This document shows positions 34,301-47,189 of a stretch of DNA of 64,000 nucleotides, piece after piece. Under the pieces are notes generated by a model. The model saw nothing but the letters and a program-made list of their open reading frames with translations. It was not told the DNA's origin and made no database searches. This DNA is from Cocos nucifera. Taxonomy: Eukaryota > Streptophyta > Magnoliopsida > Arecales > Arecaceae. Position 1 is the stretch's first letter. Each line of letters begins with the position of its first letter. A program made the translations under genes and the position numbers. The DNA is taken from contig QRFJ01000057.1 of assembly GCA_006176705.1 (NCBI GenBank), positions 1,393,712 through 1,457,711 on the forward strand. The letters are read 5' to 3'.

Positions 34301-36567
34301 TGCAAGTAGTAGCACATTCAAGTATTGATATTGATATAAAACTATCGTGAGCCATATGGAACAGATGGTCATTCTCAGTTGTCCCCATCAATTCAAATTC
34401 TGCTAAAAATAATCCATGCATGAAGCACATATTACCTATCAACTACGCTTACCACCAAACAATAAAGATAAAATGATGCAAAAATAATACCTGCCATGAA
34501 TTTAGAATAGAAACATGCTGAAAGAAAAACCAGGTCTCCATAGACAGTGTTCATAATCTATTAGAATAATAGGTCTTACACACTACATCATAATAACACA
34601 TTTTGTATGAGGATTATAACCAAGAAGAATAAATTATGAAAATTACTCTTGCATAAAAAGTCAGAAATTGCCTAAAGTCAACAATCCCAAGTCACCTACC
34701 ACTCGTTTGGAAAGTCCATCCTCTATTACAACCACTGCTCCAAAGATCTATTCTACTTGCTGATATCATAATACAGGAGTTTTCAATTCTTCAACAGTAT
34801 CCAACCATATTAATAGACACTTCTTCATTATTCAACATCAATTGAATGATATACTATTGATGCAAGCTGCTCAGGGTGGATCAAAGTCCAGTATATTTGG
34901 ATCCTATCTATTTGGGCTCCGGGATCTAGGATAAGTTGATTACTGTATTGACTCGGGTCGGCATGAAGAAGATGGATCCATTAGATGATCAAGTAAAAAA
35001 GAACATGGATCCGATTCACTGCAGCCCAAGACTCCAGGTTAGGCTCAACTCTGATTCATAATTACTTTGACTCAACTATGTCGCAGAGGAAGTTAAATAT
35101 ATGAACTAAACCTCTGGACCATAAAACAAATTCAACAATTTCAATAGTAGTCAACATCTCAACTAAGGCAATTGCATTTCAGTGTCCCGTAATCTCACCA
35201 GCTTCTTCAAAAAATGATAATTGAAGTCTCTAGGAATGCTACCATAAGCCTCTCCCACAAATTGGCTAAAAGATAAACATTCGCATGGCAACCTATTAGC
35301 CAACCCCAATGACATCAAACTAGTCCAAGTCAAATTCCCAGAGAATATTATGGCCATCAAAGGTCCTGATAGTCAGCTTATCTAGTAACACAAATCTGTC
35401 TATCATGCTTCAAGTCTCATTCAGTGCCTGCCAACAAAATGACAAGTGTTTATACTTAGCAGCAAAATAAAGTTTTCAGAACTAAAGTTCCTCGATCTCT
35501 TTTGAGTGTCGTTGCAGTCCCTTTCAAGGGCCTTTCCATGATTGTAAGCAAGATGAATCACGGATAATTGTAAAGTACCTCCACATCATCATAACAGATT
35601 CTTTTAGAAGCTTCCTCAAAGTCTCTAACAATATTAGTTTGAAAAGCAAGCATTTGATGCTTCGAGTAGTACAACAATCCAAGATAAAGAACCAACAGCT
35701 CAATATGTATGGTGAGATAAAAGACCTGTAATATAGCATGAGAATACAACATATAATTCCATATATTACCTTACATAAAGCCACAACTTTGACAAAGGCA
35801 ACTCTTTGTGGCATATACTGGAATACCATAATTCAAGTGACCTAGCACTTTCAACGTAAATATCAATTCAAAATTTGCAATACCACAATTGAGGACCACC
35901 AAAGATCTATTCCAAAATAACAGTGATGGAACCAAGAAAAAGTTGCTTAGTTGTAGAAGTTAAAGCCACTTAATTCAGAAACAGGGTAGGAAAAAAGCAT
36001 CAGAATATCCATGGTATAAAAATGAGAGTTCTTTGTCAAAAAATAAAAGGAGAGATTTCCAAATCTAAACAGGAGGCAAATGGTCCGGAGCAAATTAAAC
36101 AAAATGAGCTCAAACAAGATAACTAAGAATGAGTGACGTTAGAGATACAGACTCTACATCTCGCATGTATAGTCCTTGTACATGTATGTATATATCTCTT
36201 GTCGTACATAGTATGGGTAGTACTCTCACCAGCAGGCAATTCCACTCAGGTTGCATACTTCATCTTGGATGCTCTCGCCATTACCATCTACCACTCCATA
36301 TTCCAAGTAATATATTAGTACCTTACACGTACGAGCAATTAGAACAAAATTCGGTATTTGACTTCAGAAAAGAATTCTTGGAAGCTACTGAATAAATATA
36401 AGAAAGAGCACAATATCAAGAAAAACAAAAAGCAGGGATCTTTGTAGTCCATAGTTGAACGTGAAACCTAACAAATATAAAAAGAGGGAAAAAAGATTGC
36501 TTTCGTTGGAATTCAAAGAGAAGAAAAGAGAATGATAGAGGTGAAAGGAGGAATTGGAGGGGCTTAC
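28226..36567. other. Long region without a recognised gene
   Basis: About 8 kb of mostly AT-rich DNA. It holds a CT microsatellite (31312-31376), T-runs, and exon-like minus-strand fragments at 35163-35360 and 35558-35829. The fragments have coding-like composition and one possible donor (ALCK followed by GTAATAT at about 35767), but I recognise no family and they do not join into one frame. It may be intronic to a minus-strand gene starting near 36636, a long non-coding RNA, or decayed sequence. Confidence 0.4.
31312..31384 (+). repeat. CT/GT microsatellite
   Basis: About 32 CT units followed by four GT units. Confidence 0.95.
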
Positions 36568-36636
36568 CAGCGTAAGTGACGCGAATGAGGCAACGGCAGT
36601 CTCCATGGGAGGAGGACGAGGCCGACGACCGCCCAC
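36568..36636 (-). CDS. Possible first exon of an unidentified minus-strand gene
   Basis: A GC-rich patch in AT-rich DNA encodes METAVASFASLTL (36568-36606) ending exactly at a good splice donor (CTG then GTAAGC). An in-frame upstream ATG at 36636 would add MGGRRPRPPP. The Ala/Ser-rich start could be an organelle transit peptide, but the downstream exons were not found and the product is unknown. Confidence 0.35.
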
Positions 36637-37665
36637 CGCCGGTGCTTTACCCTCGCTGGCTACCGCTATGACGGTCCAGCATTTGAACTAAAAAATGCAA
36701 TCTTTTACCCAAAAAATACTATTTTATTCAGCTTAACAATAATTTCCAAATACTAGATGCAATTTCTATCACATATGAACAATGATGATGAAATAACATC
36801 TATTATTAAGAAACATTTTGTATGCCTCTACGATGTAATAAAAGGCCTCAAATATGTTGCTGCGGATGTGATGGTTGTTGGCGTCTTGGTGATGGTGCGT
36901 CGATCATGTGCCTCGGTAGGTATGATCTTTGATATTCTTCTTTGGCATCGTCTTCCTGGTGGCTTGCGGTTTGCAAAGGCCGCTTTATTCCCTATGTGAG
37001 CCAGTGACGGCTTGGCTGAGGGGCTGCGCCTGTCACATGTTTGATGTAATGCAGAGGAGGGGTGGGGGGCGGTGATTTTCGCTACCTGGGGCCAGCGTAG
37101 ACGCACGAGGGTCAACATCACCTTGGCTTGGCTCCAGCCCTCACAGCCTCAGACCACTTTGATTTGTTCAAAAGGGTAAAGCCACTGATGGGAACCTCGC
37201 AGGCCTCCTGCTCATGATCTCCTTGGCAGCCAGCATTGTTTGTCCGGCACCATGCGCTGTAAAGAAATCCAACGTATACCATCATGCATACAGCTCAATC
37301 GATGCAGTCATTGAACAGTTCCCATCAAATTTGTCATTATCATTCCTCTTTTTGGCACCTCAGATCCATCCATCACTTACACCATGCCATCTCCTCAATC
37401 ATTGTTCTTTCAAGTTCCCTCATCATGTCGGTTGAGTACAGTTGCCTTTTTTAATTCTGGTTGATTCCTCTCACCTAATCCCTAGGTTTCAGAAATATAG
37501 AAATTTTTCTTCCTCATCATTTTCCTTTCAAATGATGTAAAAAAAATATATATAATCCAGCTCTATATTCGAAGGAATGCAAAATAAATGGTGCAGGTCG
37601 TTGACGATTTAACGATCTTCTAAATCTTAGTATGCGATGGGATCTATCCTAAAATTAAATATAAA
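36637..37665. other. Intergenic, no gene recognised
   Basis: Contains a GC-richer stretch (about 37000-37260) with short open frames in both directions, none recognised. It would include the promoter of the possible gene starting at 36636. Confidence 0.5.
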
Positions 37666-38089
37666 TATTGATGCAAAATCTGATTGATATCGGATTAAAC
37701 TGAAGTTGAAAAAGAAGAGATCGCCGTCGATGATCTATAAAATAAAATTTCATATGAAGTTGATGGTGGTGACTCCGACAGGATCCTTCGACGATTAAAT
37801 CAATTCTTCTGACCAATAGAAATGGAGTGCTCAGGTAAGAATTTAACAGAATTTTGAAAAAAAGAAGAGAGTTTAGAAAAAACGTATATGAAGAATCCCT
37901 TTTATAGACGAAATTCGAAACAGATTAATAGTGACGGCCATAACCGTCTGGTAGTGGGCCGCTCAAAGTCACGTAGAGTTTGTTATAGAAAGAGGTGCCC
38001 ATTATCGTGATGTGGCCGTTCGTTGAGATTTAATAGTCGAAGTTCGGAGGAAGCAGACGTTGGTTGGTGAAGAGCTTTGACATACATCA

Positions 38090-39060
38090 ATTTTAGAGGA
38101 GTTCGAACTTTTAGAGGAATCCAACTGAAGGAAAAATTCGGAAGAAGTTCGGCTGATGGAGAAATCCGACTGAAGAAGAAGTCCGAAAGGAGTTCGGCTT
38201 TTGAAGGAATCCGACTGAAGAAAAAATTCGGAAGAAGTTTGGCTGATGGAGAAATTCAGAAAGAGTTCGGCTTCTGAAGGAATCCGACTGAAGAAGAAAT
38301 TCGTAAGGAGTTCGGCTGATGGAGAAATCCGACTGAAGGAGAAGTTCGGAAGGAGTTCAGCTCCTAGAAGAATCTGACTGAATGAGAAATCTGGAAGGAG
38401 TTTGACTTCTGGAGAAATTCAATAGAAAAAAATTCGGAAGGAGTTCGGCTCCTAGAGAAACTTGACTAAGGAGAAATCCAAAAAAAATTTGGCTCCTAGA
38501 GGAACTTGACTGAAAGAAAAATTTGGAAGGAGTTCAGCTCCTGCAGAAATCCGACTGAAGGAGAAATCTGAAAGGAGTTTGACTCTTGAAGAAATTCGAC
38601 TGAAGAAAAAATCCGAAAGAAGTTCAGTTGATGGAGAAATCTGACTGAAGAAGAAGTTCGAAAGGAGTTTGGCTCCTGGAGGAATCCGACTGAAGGAGAA
38701 ATTCGAAAGGAGTTCGCTGATGGAGAAATCCAATTAAAGAAGAAATTCGGAAGGAGTTTGACTCCTGAAGGAATCCGACTAAAGAAGAAATTCGGAAGGA
38801 GTTTGGCTCCTAGAAGAATCTGACTGAAGGAGAAATTCATAAGGAGTTTGGCTGATGGAGAAATCCGACTAAAGGAGAAGTTCGGAAGGTGTTCGACTTT
38901 TGAAAAAATCCAACTGAAGAAAAAATTCAGAAGGAGTTCGACTGATGGAGAAATTCGACTGAAGGAGAAGTCTGGAAGAAGTTCGACTGATGAAAAAATT
39001 TGACTAAAGAAGAATTCTGGGAGTAGTTCGACTAAAGTCCAAAAGGAGTTCGTTCACTGG
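38090..39060 (-). repeat. 45-bp tandem repeats, LTR A
   Basis: About 20 diverged units built on AGGAATCCGACTGAAGGAG and AAGGAGTTCGGCT, with a GGCTGATGGAG variant. The period is about 45 bp, a multiple of three. On the element's sense (minus) strand this leaves frames open for 93-114 codons with a 15-residue pattern like SFSRIPPGAELLLDF. Confidence 0.85.
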
Positions 39061-39289
39061 AGAGGTTCGACCGTTGGAGAGAGAATTTTCGATCGAAGCT
39101 CCTCCGTGATTGCCAGTTACATTATGCTAAGCATCAGACTGAACTTCTATGGGAGCAGAATTTATCCCCAACAATATTTTTTTTACTTTCGAGTTCGAAA
39201 TTTGAAGAAAGAGAGTACAAAAATGACGACAGTCGAAGTCCTTTTTCAGACTCTACATCCATTATGGTTGAAGCTCATGGGAGATCTTA

Positions 39290-40340
39290 TCTCCAACCGA
39301 GGTTGAAGTTAAAGTTGAAGCTCGGAGGAGATCTTATCTTCCACCGAGATTGACGTTGAAGTTGAAGCTCAGAGGAGATCTTATCTTCAGTCGAGGTTGA
39401 ACGAGATCTTATCTCCTGTTGATGTTGCAGTTGAAGCTAGGAGAAGATCTTATCTTCAGTCGAAGTTGAAGGAGATCTCTTATCTCCTACTGACGTAGTA
39501 GTTGAAGCTTGGGGAAGATCTTATCTCCAGCCGAGATTGAAGTTAAAGTTGAAGCTCAGGGAAGATCTCCAACCGAGGTTGAAGTTAAAGTTGAAGCTCG
39601 GGGAGCTTCTGATGCTGCAGTTGAAGCTCGGGAGAGATCTTATCTCCAATCGAGGTTGAACAAGATTATATCCTACTGACATTACAGTTGAAGCTCGGAA
39701 GAGGTCTTTATCTCCAGTCGAGGTTGAAGGAGATCTTATCTCCTACTGACATTGCAGTTGAAGCTCAGAGGAGATTTTATCTTCAGCCAAGGTTGAAAGA
39801 AGATCTTATCTCCTGCTCATGTTGTAGTTGAAGCTCAGAGGAGATTATCTCCAACCGAGGTTGAAGAAGATCTTTATCTCCTACTGATGTTGCAATTGAA
39901 GCTCAGGAGAGATCTTATCTCCAATCAAAGGTTGAAGGAGATCTTATTCTCTCCTAGACGTTGGTTGAAGCTCGGAAAGATCTTATCTCCAGCTGAGTTG
40001 AGTTGAATTGAAGTATTGAGTGAAGCTTGAAGCTTGGGGGAGAACTTATCTTCAGTCGAGGTTGAAGTTAAAGTTGAAGCTCGGAGGAGATCTTACCTCT
40101 AGCCGAGGTTGATGTTGAAGTTGAAGCTCAGGGGAGAGCTTATCTCCAGCCGAGGTTGAAAGAGATCTTATCTTCTATTGAAGGATTGGAGCTCGAGAGA
40201 GATCTTATCTCTAGCCGAGGTTGAAGGAGATCTTATCTCCAACCGAGGTTGACGTTGAAGTTGAAGCTCGGAGGAGATCTTATCTCCAGCCGAAGTTGAA
40301 AGAGATTTTATCTCCTACTGACGTTGACGTTGAAGCTCAT
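39290..40340 (-). repeat. Second tandem-repeat family, LTR A
   Basis: Diverged units of roughly 40-60 bp containing GAGATCTTATCTCCAGCCGA and GGTTGAAGTTGAAGCTCGG. Each unit holds the small palindrome GGAGATcttATCTCC. Confidence 0.85.
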
Positions 40341-40559
40341 GGGAGAATTCTACTCTCGGGTTTCCACACTTGCTGCTTATTACGGATGCCGAGCTCGTTG
40401 TGGATGCTGGACTTATTGTAGACGTCGAACTAGAATCTCTCCTATAAATCAGGATAAGATTCTGTCTTTCGCATTTAACGTAGTCAGATTGTCGTGGGAA
40501 AGCACGTGTAAGGATTCTCCACCGAGCTTCTTCCTTCTTCTCATCTTTGGTCTATGGGG

Positions 40560-41170
40560 TTTTGATCTTTGCTCATACTAGGATGAGATTCTCCTCCTAT
40601 TTCTAATAAGCTGTAGGGATGTATTTAGGATTGTTGTTGGAGCCTCTCCTCTCACCTCGTCTAAAATGAACGAGGTCTTTAACTTTGCTCACATTAGTAT
40701 GAGGTTCTCCTCCTATTCCTAACGAACCATGGGGGCACATAAAGGCCATTGTCAGGGCCTCTCCCTCCATCCCGTCTAAAATAAACGAGGACTTCGACTT
40801 TGCTCACGTTAGGATGAGGTTATCCTCTTATTCCTAATGGACTATGGGAGCACATAAGGGCTTTGTCAGGGCCTCTTTCTCCATCTCATCTAAATGAACG
40901 AGGTCTTCGACTTTGCTCACATTAGGACGAGGTTCTCCTCCTGTTCTAATGGGCTATGGGGGCACATAAAGATCGTTGTCAGGATCTCTCCCTCCATCTC
41001 GTCTAAAATGAATGAGGTCTTCGATTTTGCTCACGTTAGGACGAGGTTCTCCTCCTATTCCTATAGGCTGTAGGGGCGCATAAGGACCATTGTCAGGGCC
41101 TCTTTCCTCATCTCATCTAAAATGAATGAGGCCTTCGACCTTGCTCACGTTAGGATGAGGTTCTTCTCTT
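40560..41170 (-). repeat. Third tandem-repeat family, LTR A (about 115-120 bp)
   Basis: About five units with GAACGAGGTCTTCGACTTTG, CTCACGTTAGGATGAGG, TTCTCCTCCTATTCCTAA and CATTGTCAGGGCCTCT in the same order. Confidence 0.85.
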
Positions 41171-41499
41171 ATTCCTAACATGGCCATTATTGATTGCTTT
41201 TTCTCTGTCATCACATAGTTTTTTCACTAACAAACAATAACATTGCAATGGAGAAATTTTATTGATAGAAAATTATAGGTAGTACATCTTCAAATTTTCT
41301 GAATTCCAAGGTCGAAAGAGCGTCTTCCCTCCGAGCTCCTTCAGATGATAAGTTTCGAACCGAACGACCTCCTCCACTTTATACAGATCTTACCAATTCG
41401 AGGCAAGCTTTTTTTGGCTCTAAGGCTGAGAGATGGCGGCTCGCCGAAGTACTAAGTCTCCCACTCTGAATATTTTACCTCTAACTTTAGAGTTATAGT

Positions 41500-42318
41500 A
41501 TCGGATCACCCTTCGCCTATAGGCCGCCATCCAAATCTGGGCGTCCTCTCTTTTTTCTTTCAGCAGATCGAGGTTGACTCTGAGGTCCTATGAGTTACGC
41601 TATTCATTGAAGGCCACGACCCATACTGATGGAAGCTTAAGCTCGATTGGGATAACTACCTTCATTTCGAAAGCCAAGATGAATGGTATTTCTCCAGTCG
41701 ATAGTCTTTAAGTAGTTTGGTATGCCTAGAGGATGTGGTAGAGTTCGTCCATCCAGGCTCCCTTGCTTTATCAAGCCTTCTCTTGATGCCTTGCAGCAAG
41801 ATCCAGTTGGTCACTTCAGCTTCTCCATTTTTCTGTGGGTGAGCTATCAATGTGAAGTGATGGAAGATGTTTAGATCTTCGTAGAACTCAACGAACCTCG
41901 TCCCAGCGAACTGTCGTTCGTTATCTATTATAAGAATTTGAAGCAAATCGAACCGATAGATGATTGACTTTCAGATGAAGTCATATACCTTAGCTTTGGT
42001 AATTTTTGCTAGTGGTTCAGTTTCGATCCATTTGGTGAAGTAGTCGATCACGATCAGGAGAAACTTCCGTTGTTTGGATGCCATCGGAAAAGGGCCAAGT
42101 ATATCCATTTTTCATTGCATAAATGGCCTAGGTGCGCTTAGTGAAGTAAGCTCGGAGATCGGCTGTCTTTGTAGGTTTGCATTCTTCTGACAGTGGTCAT
42201 ATTTCTTGACATACTTCATAGAATCATGGTATAAGGTCGGCCAATAATATCCTTGCTGAAGTAGTTTTTGTGATAGGGGCCTGACTCCTACATGACTTTC
42301 ATAAATTTTTTCATGCAC
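41500..42318 (-). pseudogene. Tat copy 1 integrase remnant
   Basis: At 42112-42318 the zinc-binding part reads HEKIYESHVG...GYYWPTLYHD...KKYDHCQKN: the first Cys of the HHCC site is Tyr. The core at 41662-41946 keeps IIDNERQF and an EAEVTN block that replaces the usual NGQAE/VTN form. The frame is broken between the two. Confidence 0.8.
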
Positions 42319-42657
42319 TTTTCATAATGCAAAGTCAGTCTCTGAAGGTCGAAGACATCTCAGCAGCGGCAGCGAATATGACCTCTTATACAACTTGCCC
42401 TCATACAAAATATTTCGGAAGGCTTGATTCTTGAGCTTTCGAGCTTCTTTCGGATTACGAGAAAGAACTTTCTCTTTGAGATAGGCAACTAACGGGTCAA
42501 TCTAGCTCGGCTCGAGCTTCATCTGCATAATGAACTATGATTCCTCCGAGCTTAGGCATTTTAGAGTTTCAAAAAATACTTCTTTGGATAGTTCGGCTGG
42601 AACTGAAGTGGCCAATTTAGAGAGGAGGTCGGCTCTAATACTTTCTACTTTCAAAAT

Positions 42658-42969
42658 CTATCGAATGCCAAAACTATCGAAGATCGAAATCAAACCCTTT
42701 ACTTTCTTAAGATATTTCATCATACTTTCCTTTCGTGCTTCATAGTTGCCACTAATTTGGCTGATCACTAATTGAGAATCACTGTAGACTTGAAGTCGAT
42801 CTACTTTTAACTCTCTTACTATTTTTAATCCGACGATCAGCGCTTCATATTTGGCTCCATTATTAATTACAAAAAATTTGAAGCATAGTGCGTACTCGAC
42901 GATGATTCCCTCGTAGCTGACTAAGACTAATCCTATACCTACTCTAGTGGAGTTGGACGAACCATCCAC
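42658..42969 (-). pseudogene. Tat copy 1 second RNase H domain
   Basis: Reads MDGSSNSTRVGIGLVLVS at 42969, then NNGAKYEALIVGLKI and LQVYSDSQLV: the D..E..D pattern of the plant-like RNase H found in Tat elements between RT/RNase H and integrase. The frame is open for 103 codons, then breaks. Confidence 0.8.
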
Positions 42970-43066
42970 ATATAGGACTCAAAAATCTTTGAAAAGATCA
43001 GCACTCTCTTTGGAGAGGCTCGGTTGCGATAATAGAATGCCGATCTCATTTTGTTCAAGCTCGGCA

Positions 43067-44509
43067 TCATCTGGAATAGTACATTCTACTATAAAATCTG
43101 CCAATATCTAGACTTTGATCGATGGCTTGGGTCGATAATTTATGTTGAACTTCATAAACTCGATCATCCATTTTGCGATTCTTTTGAAAGCATCTATTTG
43201 ATGAAGGACTACTTTTATTGATTGATTCATGAGGACCGTTATTGTGTGCAGTGATTAGAAGAGAGTAGGTCAATTTCTTCAGCTTAGAGTATTTGATCTC
43301 TACATCCCTCAGGACCTGGCTTATGTAGTAGATCGATCGCTGCATCTTTGCTTCTTCCTTGACCAGGACTGCTGTCAAGGCCATCAGAGAGACTGCTAGG
43401 TACAAGAATAATTCTTCTTTAGGTTCGAGCTTTGCTAGTAGTAGGGATGAGTCGAGGTAGTTTTTGGGCTCCTCAAATGTTTGTTGGCACTCAGTCGTCC
43501 AGCAGAAGTTCTTTATTTGCTTGAGAACTTGAAAGAAGGGTATGCATCGCTCGATTGATTTCGAGACGAAGTGATTTAGGGACGTCATTTTTTCAGTCAG
43601 ACACTGAACTTCTTTGATTGTTCTTGAAGTAGTCATCTCTTGAATAGCTCAAATTTTTTTTGAATTTGCTTCAATCCCACATCTTGATACCATAAACCCT
43701 AGAAACTTTTCTGATGTCGCACCAAAGGCACACTTGATTGGGTTAAGCTTTATCTTATGCTTTTTGAGTACACTAAAGATCTCTTTAAGGTCGGTGAGGT
43801 GGTTTATAGAAGCTTGACTTTTAACGAGCATATCATCTACATACACCTTCATGTTGCAATCGATCTGCTCCTTGAAGATCTTGTTGACCAGATGATGGTA
43901 TGTTGTCCCTGCATTCTTGAGCCCAAAGGGCATAATCCTATAACAATAAAGACCACAGTCAGTAACAAAAGCAGTTTTCTTCTCGTCTTCTGACGCCATC
44001 CATATCTGGTTATAGCCGAAGAAGGCATCCATGAAGGTGAGAAGCTCGTGGCCCGAAGTTGCATCTACCAGTTGATCAATCCTGGGAAGAAGGTAGCTGT
44101 CCTTTGGATAGACTTTGTTCAGCTTTTTAAAGTCTATATACATCCTTCACTTATTGTTTATCTTTTTGACGAGGATCATGTTTGAGATCCAGGTCGGATA
44201 GTTAACTTTTCAGATGAATCCAGCTTTGAGGAGCTTATCTACTTCTTCTGCGATTGCTTTCTGCCTCTTCGGAGCATGGTTGCGCATCTTCTCTTTTACC
44301 GACTGATACTTAGGATCAATGGTTACCCGATGTTCCATAACCTCGACGTCAATTTTTGGTATATCTATTGGGGCCCAGGCGAAGACGTCCACGTTCTTCC
44401 TGAGGAAGATGACGAGTTGCTCCCAAACCTCATCTCGCAAGTTGGAGTCGATCTGTACAGTGTGCTCTGCATTTCTATCATTTAACGACACAAATATGAG
44501 GTCATCCAT
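43067..44509 (-). pseudogene. Tat copy 1 reverse transcriptase and first RNase H
   Basis: RT N-terminal part at 44210-44509, then MYIDFKKLNKVYPKDSYLLP from 44143, with FMDAFFGYNQI, the MPFGLKNAGTTY block and the catalytic YVDD at 43832-43843. The frame breaks near 43645. The first RNase H region (43067-43636) follows. A stretch of about 33 nt present in copy 2 (about 52651-52683) is missing near 43240. Confidence 0.85.
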
Positions 44510-44623
44510 AGGCTCATCCCGCTCCTCGGTGAGGTCCTCACGGGTATCCAGCCCCTTGATAGGATAAAGGTCGGGCTGGATATTTTTCTGTAGGGCAATA
44601 AAGTAACAGCATCTCGCTAATGC

Positions 44624-44960
44624 CTAGTCTCCCTTGATCTCTCCAATTCTACAGTTTGTTGAAAACTTCACCTTTAGATAATAAGTCAACACTACTACTC
44701 GGAGCGCGTTCAATCTAGATCGATCGAGAATAGTGTTATAGGCAGATGGAGCCTTTACGACTAGAAAATCAACATATGCCTTAACCAGCCTCAGGCATTG
44801 TCCTGCGGTCACAGTCAAAATTATTATGCCCTCAACTGGCACGGCATCGCCAGTGAAGCCTACCAACGGAGAGTTCATAGGTCCTAAGTGGTTATTGAGT
44901 AAGAATATTTTTTAAAAAGCATCATAAAATAATACATCGATCGAGCTTCTATTATCTACC
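44624..44960 (-). pseudogene. Tat copy 1 aspartic protease remnant
   Basis: The active-site loop reads VDNRSSIDVLFYDAF near 44930-44960, where copy 2 reads VDNGSSTNILFYDAF. The Gly-to-Arg change at the catalytic loop should inactivate it. Downstream GFTGDAVPVEGIIILTV matches copy 2. Confidence 0.75.
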
Positions 44961-45223
44961 AAAATGCAGTGTACATCATAGTCGGCAATGTTTAAAAAGA
45001 CTACAACCACGTCACTATGCAGGAATTAGACTCCTCGAGCAACCACATCGGTGAAAGCGATGGGCTCTTCAATTCTCCATCTCTTCACTGGTTCCTCAGA
45101 TCCGCTGGCCTCTTCACGTCGAAGTCTCCCAGAGATAGTGTTGATGATGCCGAGAGATGGCCGATCTTCTTGTTCCTCCCTCTTTAGTGGTTCAGGCTAT
45201 GACAGTGTTCTTGACCGATCTTT

Positions 45224-46210
45224 TCATCCTTCAGATCGATACCGTAAGAATCGATCGAGTTTGTCTCGCCTAATGAGCTCCTCAATCTCATCTTGGAGCT
45301 GAATACACTCTTCAGTATCATGATCATGGTCAAGATGATAAAAGCAAAACTTGTTAGGATTGCACTTATCGGGATGAGTATACATTCTTTTCGGTCTCAG
45401 TAGTTGCTTCCTGATTTTCTTCAATACTTGAGTTTTTGGAGCATTGAGAGGGGCATAGTTATAAAATCTTCATAGGGGAGAATTCTGTCATGCCCTTCTA
45501 TCAAGGCTTCCCTACCTTCGAGCTCGAGGAGGAGTTTGGGCTCGCTTGCGCTCAAAGAAAGTTCGAGAGCGCAATCGAGCTTCACTCGACTTTCCTTCCT
45601 CAGTGGACCCATCCGGTTCGTCGATTCGTTGCTCTTCAATGGCTTCATTATCCTTGGCCTTGAAGGCCTCTTCAGCTCAAGCATAACCTTCAGCTCGAGT
45701 CAATATATTGCAAAGTCTCTGAGGTACTTTTTTTTAGAAAAAATAGTAAATCATTCTTCTGAAGGATGCCCTTAAGTGCGGCCATTGCAACCGACTGATC
45801 TAGATTTCGAACCTCCAATGCAGCAGAATTAAACAGATGACATAAGTCCGGATGAATTTTCCCTCTTTTTGCTTGATATTCATCAAAGAATCCGAACCTC
45901 AGCAAGGATATTGGCTGCTAATGAAATGAGCCACAAACTGATGGCTCATCTGATCAAAGAAAAGGATGGTACCCGACTTAAGAGCTGAGTACCAATTTCT
46001 AATGGCTTTCTTGAGGATGGACGAAAAAGCCCGACACAAAATGACGTCTAACGTATCGTGGAGTAGCACCATTATTTGGAAGGCCTCCAGATGGTCGATC
46101 GGATCGATGGTTCCATCGTAACTTACCAATTGAGAGAGCTTGAAGTTTGGTAAGATTGGTTCTGCATAATCTTCTAAAAAAAGAAAGATCGATGCAAATA
46201 TCATTACCAT
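45224..46210 (-). pseudogene. Tat copy 1 gag remnant
   Basis: A gag-like core at 45899-46210 (PNFKLSQLVSYDGTIDPIDH, then CRAFSSILKKAIRNWYSALK) and 45690-45905 (AALEVRNLDQSVAMAALKG). A spacer at 45421-45684 and a Cys/His segment at 45224-45424 (CNPNKFCFYHLDHDHDTEEC) follow. Frames are broken by stops and shifts. Confidence 0.8.
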
Positions 46211-46749
46211 GGGTGGAGGGAGCGTGACGGAGTTCTTTAATTCATCAACTTATTTTTTAGAGCTTTTGATCTAGAAGATCTTCACAATCGTTGATCTTCA
46301 GAATTTTTTGGCCGAGCGGGTGTGAAGCCTCCCCCTGAGTTGAGTCATGGTTCGAGCAAAGGCCCTCCATCCTCTGCTTTTCTTTTTCGGAGATCAGATG
46401 TCGGGTAGCTCAAGTCGGCCATCCTCAGATTGGATCATGGGGCTTCGAAGAAGTCTGCTTCGATTAAATCGATGTTGGGGCCTATCGATGTATGGCCTGC
46501 ACCACCTCCATGAGATCGCAAACCTGCTAGACCAGTAGGTTAAACTGCTCCGTATCCACCATGGCTGCAGATGGAGCCTGAGTCATCGGGGCTAAAATGG
46601 GAGCCGATAGATTTAGACGGGATCTGACTGCAGAGGTCATTGATCATTGGATCGAAGCTTTCCTAGGAGGAATTTTTTCTCGAGGAAGAAGAGAGATCAC
46701 TGTCGAGCACTCTTTTTTGAACAAGAAAATCTTGAAAATATAGGTCCTT

Positions 46750-46765
46750 CTTCTAGCGCCAATTC
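46750..46765 (-). other. Primer binding site, copy 1
   Basis: The minus strand reads TTGGCGCTAGAAGAAGG directly after the LTR end CACCAACAGAA. A TGGCGC start is common for gypsy elements of this kind; the exact tRNA is not identified. Copy 2 has lost the matching site at its rearranged end. Confidence 0.6.
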
Positions 46766-47189
46766 TGTTGGTGTAGAATCTGGTTGACGTCGGATTAAGC
46801 TGAAGTTGATGAAGGAGAGGTTGCCATCGATGATCTGCAAAATAAAGTTTCATCTAGAGTCGGTGGTGGTGGCTCCAATAGGACTCTCCAATGATCAAGT
46901 CAGCTATTCTGACCAATAGAAATGGAGTGCTCAGACAAGAATTCAAAAAATTTTGGAAAGGAGAAGAGAGCTTAGAGAAAATGTATCTGAAGGATCTCTT
47001 TTATAGATGGAGTTTGAAGCAAATTAATAGTGACGACCGTAACCATTCGGTAGTAGGCCGCTTAGGCCACGTGGAGTTTGTTACGGAGAGAGATGTTCTT
47101 TGTCATGATGTGGCCGTTCATTGAGATTTAATAATTGAAGTTTGAAGAAAGTAAGCATTGATTGGTAAAGAACTTTGATATATATCAAT

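Larger units (their letters stand above)
37666..41180 (-). repeat. LTR A of the Tat array (3.5 kb)
   Basis: In window orientation it starts TATTGATGCAAAATC, a decayed form of LTR B's TGTTGGTGTAGAATC, and ends TTCCTAACA at 41180, just as LTR B ends TTTCTAACA. By eye it differs from LTR B at roughly a fifth of positions near its start, mostly transitions, pointing to an old insertion. Three tandem-repeat families make up most of it. Confidence 0.8.

Noticed and set aside
38090..41170. Short regularly spaced repeats that could be taken for a CRISPR array
   Set aside because: The repeats are diverged, contiguous, lack unique spacers and lie inside an LTR of a plant retroelement.
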